DNA of 15,889 bases from DASRAJ01 sp039920305 (GTDB taxonomy: Bacteria; Bacteroidota; Bacteroidia; Chitinophagales; UBA10324): contig JBDSEA010000189.1 of assembly GCA_039920305.1 (NCBI GenBank), positions 1 to 15,889 of the forward strand, given 5' to 3'. The notes below the pieces were generated by a model. It saw only the letters and a list, made by a program, of their open reading frames with translations. It had not been told where the DNA came from and ran no database searches. Below, in pieces: positions 14,157 through 15,889 of this stretch (position 1 is its first letter; each line of letters starts with the position of its first letter). The position numbers were made by a program, and so were the translations under genes.

Positions 14157-14896
14157 AGCCTTGTAATGGTAAAGTACGCAGTAGTAAGAAAGATTACTGT
14201 TGATAGAAAAGTTAGAACCGGAGAAATTTGTGCGAGCACATCACTGGAAGTAATCCGTGTCTCAATATAAACAATGTCGTTTGCCTCAATGATAAGATTG
14301 GCCCTTGTGAGGCCATCAATGGTTGAAAGATCAATGTCAAAAACTACCGGGTTATTGATATCTCCCCGTAAGATCCGTACCTGATAAGCCTTGGCGCCTG
14401 CAGGCATTCCACCTGCCTTTGCAATTACTTCAAGAAGGTTCATGTTTTCATGATCAAGTGTTACCACCACGGCGCCCTGTCTTCCTTTAAACACATAAAC
14501 ATTTCTGTTTGTTACCTCTATGCGAACGAAGGGGTTTACAAAATAATAGTTGTATTCCTTCTCAAGCATCCGCTCCACATCGGTGATGGTCATGCCTATT
14601 ACAAAAGTAGAATCAAGCATGGGCAGGAGCACGTAGCCGGATTCCTTTACGACATACTTCAAGGGCGAAAAAGCATTAAAATCACGGGTAAGCACATCCA
14701 CCAATTCATAGCCATTGTTTGAAAATACACCTACAGCAAGCAGGTCACCGGTACGAATAACATACTCATTCGCAGTTTTAATACTGTCTGCAGCTACCAG
14801 CTTATCCCCGTCAATTTTGAATAGCCGGTCGGGATAAAAAACTTTACATGAGCTAAGCAGTGTGATGATTACGACCAACCCATAAAACCTTTTCAA
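14153..14896 (-). CDS. Wza-like polysaccharide export lipoprotein
   Basis: The product (247 aa from a TTG start) is the outer-membrane exit component for capsule or exopolysaccharide. The TTG at 14896 is chosen because it gives a lipoprotein signal peptide, MKRFYGLVVII... with lipobox LSSC and Cys17; no in-frame ATG lies close upstream. A Poly_export domain spans about 44-128 (VIRTGDLLAVGVF at 46-58 is the typical opening) and one SLBB-type domain about 132-205 (VYVFKGRQGAVVV, NLLEVIAKAGG). The C-terminal segment 222-245 is hydrophobic and may be the membrane-spanning helix. The protein is shorter than E. coli Wza (379 aa) and has a single SLBB domain, as is common in Bacteroidota. Its stop overlaps the start of the kinase gene by four bases, matching the usual wza-wzc pairing. 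Confidence 0.9.
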   Translation of the reverse strand: MKRFYGLVVIITLLSSCKVFYPDRLFKIDGDKLVAADSIKTANEYVIRTGDLLAVGVFSNNGYELVDVLTRDFNAFSPLKYVVKESGYVLLPMLDSTFVIGMTITDVERMLEKEYNYYFVNPFVRIEVTNRNVYVFKGRQGAVVVTLDHENMNLLEVIAKAGGMPAGAKAYQVRILRGDINNPVVFDIDLSTIDGLTRANLIIEANDIVYIETRITSSDVLAQISPVLTFLSTVIFLTTAYFTITRL

Positions 14897-15009
14897 GAAG
14901 CAATTAATTTTAGTTAAACAGGTTAGTTTTTAGTCCTGCACAGAAAAATGTATCATAAGAAAAGCCTTACACTCATGTTTTCCGAGATAAAATTAAAGAA
15001 TTGGCTCTA
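14897..15009. other. Gap between the glycosyltransferase and wza-like genes
   Basis: These 113 AT-rich bases hold no ORF. On the minus strand TACATTTT, a seven-of-eight match to TAnnTTTG, occurs roughly 60 bases before the wza-like start, so an internal promoter is possible but weakly supported. No clear hairpin terminator for the glycosyltransferase is seen. Confidence 0.3.
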
Positions 15010-15889
15010 TCATTCGGCATTCAGCAGCCTGTGATACAATTCATGAGTTTCTTTTATGAGGCGATCATGACTAAACATGCTGTGAATATCTGCTTCATGA
15101 AAATTTTCCATGGAACGCCGCAATGAGGAATTCTCAATAAGCCTCAGCAATGCATCTGCGAAAGCTTCAATATTATTTGAGGGGGTAATAAAGCCATTTT
15201 TTCCCTCACTAACAAAGTCAGTAATTCCACCTGCATCGGTTGTAACCACCGGCTTGTGTGCTGCCAGCGCTTCAATGATGCTTACCGGTGTACCCTCATT
15301 AAGTGAAGTAAGCGTAACAATTTCGCTGCCGGCATAAACCTCATCCACCTCCCTAAGCCATGAGGTAAAAGTGAGTGTTGCATTTTTCTTTTCAACCGTA
15401 AAGTCAGTATAATCAATCTCCAGTGAGCGTGCTGCTGCTTCAATGGCGCTTCGGCTTTCACCATCGCCGACAATAAAAGCCCGGATCTTTTTTGTTGTCC
15501 TGCCCACCACATTTTTCAACGCATGAAGAAAAAGCCGGTGGTTTTTAACCGGCACCAGTCTTCCCACAATGGAGATAACCACCTCGTCCTCAGAAATATG
15601 ATAATGATCACGGAACTTTCTCCGCTTGGCTTCCCTGTTTTCAGCAAACTTTTGCAGATCAAAGCCCAGGGGTATGATCTCAATCTTTTCAGCCGGACAA
15701 ATTTTGAATTGCTCACTCAGTTCCTGTTTCTGTTTTTCACTGATGGCAATGATGCGCGTACTCTTTTTTGCGAGGTAGCGCTCAATGTTAATGAAGGAAT
15801 TCGTTTTCCATTTTGAGAAGTAAGAGTGAAATACATGCCCGTGAAAGGTGTGAAGGATTACCCTGACTCCACAGGCGTGAGCAGCTATG
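15010..15889 (-). CDS. Glycosyltransferase family 4, 5' end cut by window edge
   Basis: The reading frame stays open from the stop at 15010 to the window end, giving 292 visible residues; the true N-terminus lies outside, so the internal GTG at 15582 is not the start. The visible N-terminal part includes HTFHGHVFHSYF and ERYLAKKSTRIIAISEKQKQEL, typical of the acceptor-binding domain of GT-B enzymes. The C-terminal nucleotide-sugar domain shows VGRLVPVKNH, AFIVGDGE and the EX7E motif EGTPVSIIE (visible residues 198-206) followed by PVVTTDAGGITDFV, where the first Glu normally contacts the donor sugar. It should add a sugar from a nucleotide donor to a growing lipid-linked glycan at the cytoplasmic side of the membrane. 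Donor and linkage cannot be read from sequence. It precedes the wza-wzc-wecA-like genes on the same strand. Confidence 0.92.
   Translation of the reverse strand, partial: IAAHACGVRVILHTFHGHVFHSYFSKWKTNSFINIERYLAKKSTRIIAISEKQKQELSEQFKICPAEKIEIIPLGFDLQKFAENREAKRRKFRDHYHISEDEVVISIVGRLVPVKNHRLFLHALKNVVGRTTKKIRAFIVGDGESRSAIEAAARSLEIDYTDFTVEKKNATLTFTSWLREVDEVYAGSEIVTLTSLNEGTPVSIIEALAAHKPVVTTDAGGITDFVSEGKNGFITPSNNIEAFADALLRLIENSSLRRSMENFHEADIHSMFSHDRLIKETHELYHRLLNAE

Noticed and set aside
1..15889. CRISPR arrays, tRNA or rRNA genes, insertion sequences, defence islands
   Set aside because: No regularly spaced repeats, cloverleaf-like segments, rRNA-like blocks, transposase genes or known defence proteins apart from the broken MazEF were seen.

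Overview
The window looks like a chromosomal segment from a member of the Bacteroidota, probably near the Chitinophagales/Sphingobacteriia. The evidence is the set of uncharacterised lipoproteins typical of that phylum (including a DUF4292 protein), the general lack of Shine-Dalgarno sequences, and several exact matches to the Bacteroidota -7 promoter element TAnnTTTG. This placement rests on gene families and motifs; no phylogeny was run.

The left part (168-5601, + strand) is a nucleotide/envelope block: dUTPase (dut), a sugar-phosphate nucleotidyltransferase with a left-handed beta-helix tail, a large TPR lipoprotein, a DUF4292 lipoprotein (LolA/LolB-like fold expected) and an EnvC-like coiled-coil/LytM protein. 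The LytM domain has lost most of its zinc and catalytic residues, so it is probably an amidase activator and not an enzyme. An intergenic stretch (5602-5844) follows with an imperfect inverted repeat of REP-like character, then an uncharacterised secreted lipoprotein with conserved-looking cysteines.

The middle part (6772-10492, + strand) encodes pieces of tryptophan degradation by the kynurenine route: an aldehyde dehydrogenase of the 2-aminomuconic/2-hydroxymuconic semialdehyde type, a RidA-fold protein resembling 2-aminomuconate deaminase, and tryptophan 2,3-dioxygenase. A MazEF-type toxin-antitoxin locus sits between the deaminase and the dioxygenase. Its antitoxin is intact, with its own -7 element and a strong Shine-Dalgarno sequence, but the toxin reading frame is broken by what looks like a single-base deletion. 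The other kynurenine enzymes (formamidase, KMO, kynureninase, HAO, ACMSD) are not in the window.

The right part (10524-15889, - strand, convergent with the dioxygenase) is the end of an exopolysaccharide/capsule cluster. In order of transcription it holds a GT4 glycosyltransferase (cut by the window edge), a Wza-like export lipoprotein, a Wzc-like tyrosine autokinase with a (Gly-Tyr)n tail, and a WecA/TagO-type polyprenyl-phosphate glycosyl-1-phosphate transferase. wza and wzc overlap by 4 bases. Together these would start a lipid-linked glycan, extend it, and control its export.

I found no complete novel defence system, CRISPR array, tRNA, rRNA or insertion sequence. The most interesting points are the broken toxin inside a catabolic cluster, the degenerate LytM protein, the codon-varied Gly-Tyr kinase tail, the REP-like inverted repeat and a four-codon ORF abutting the deaminase start.
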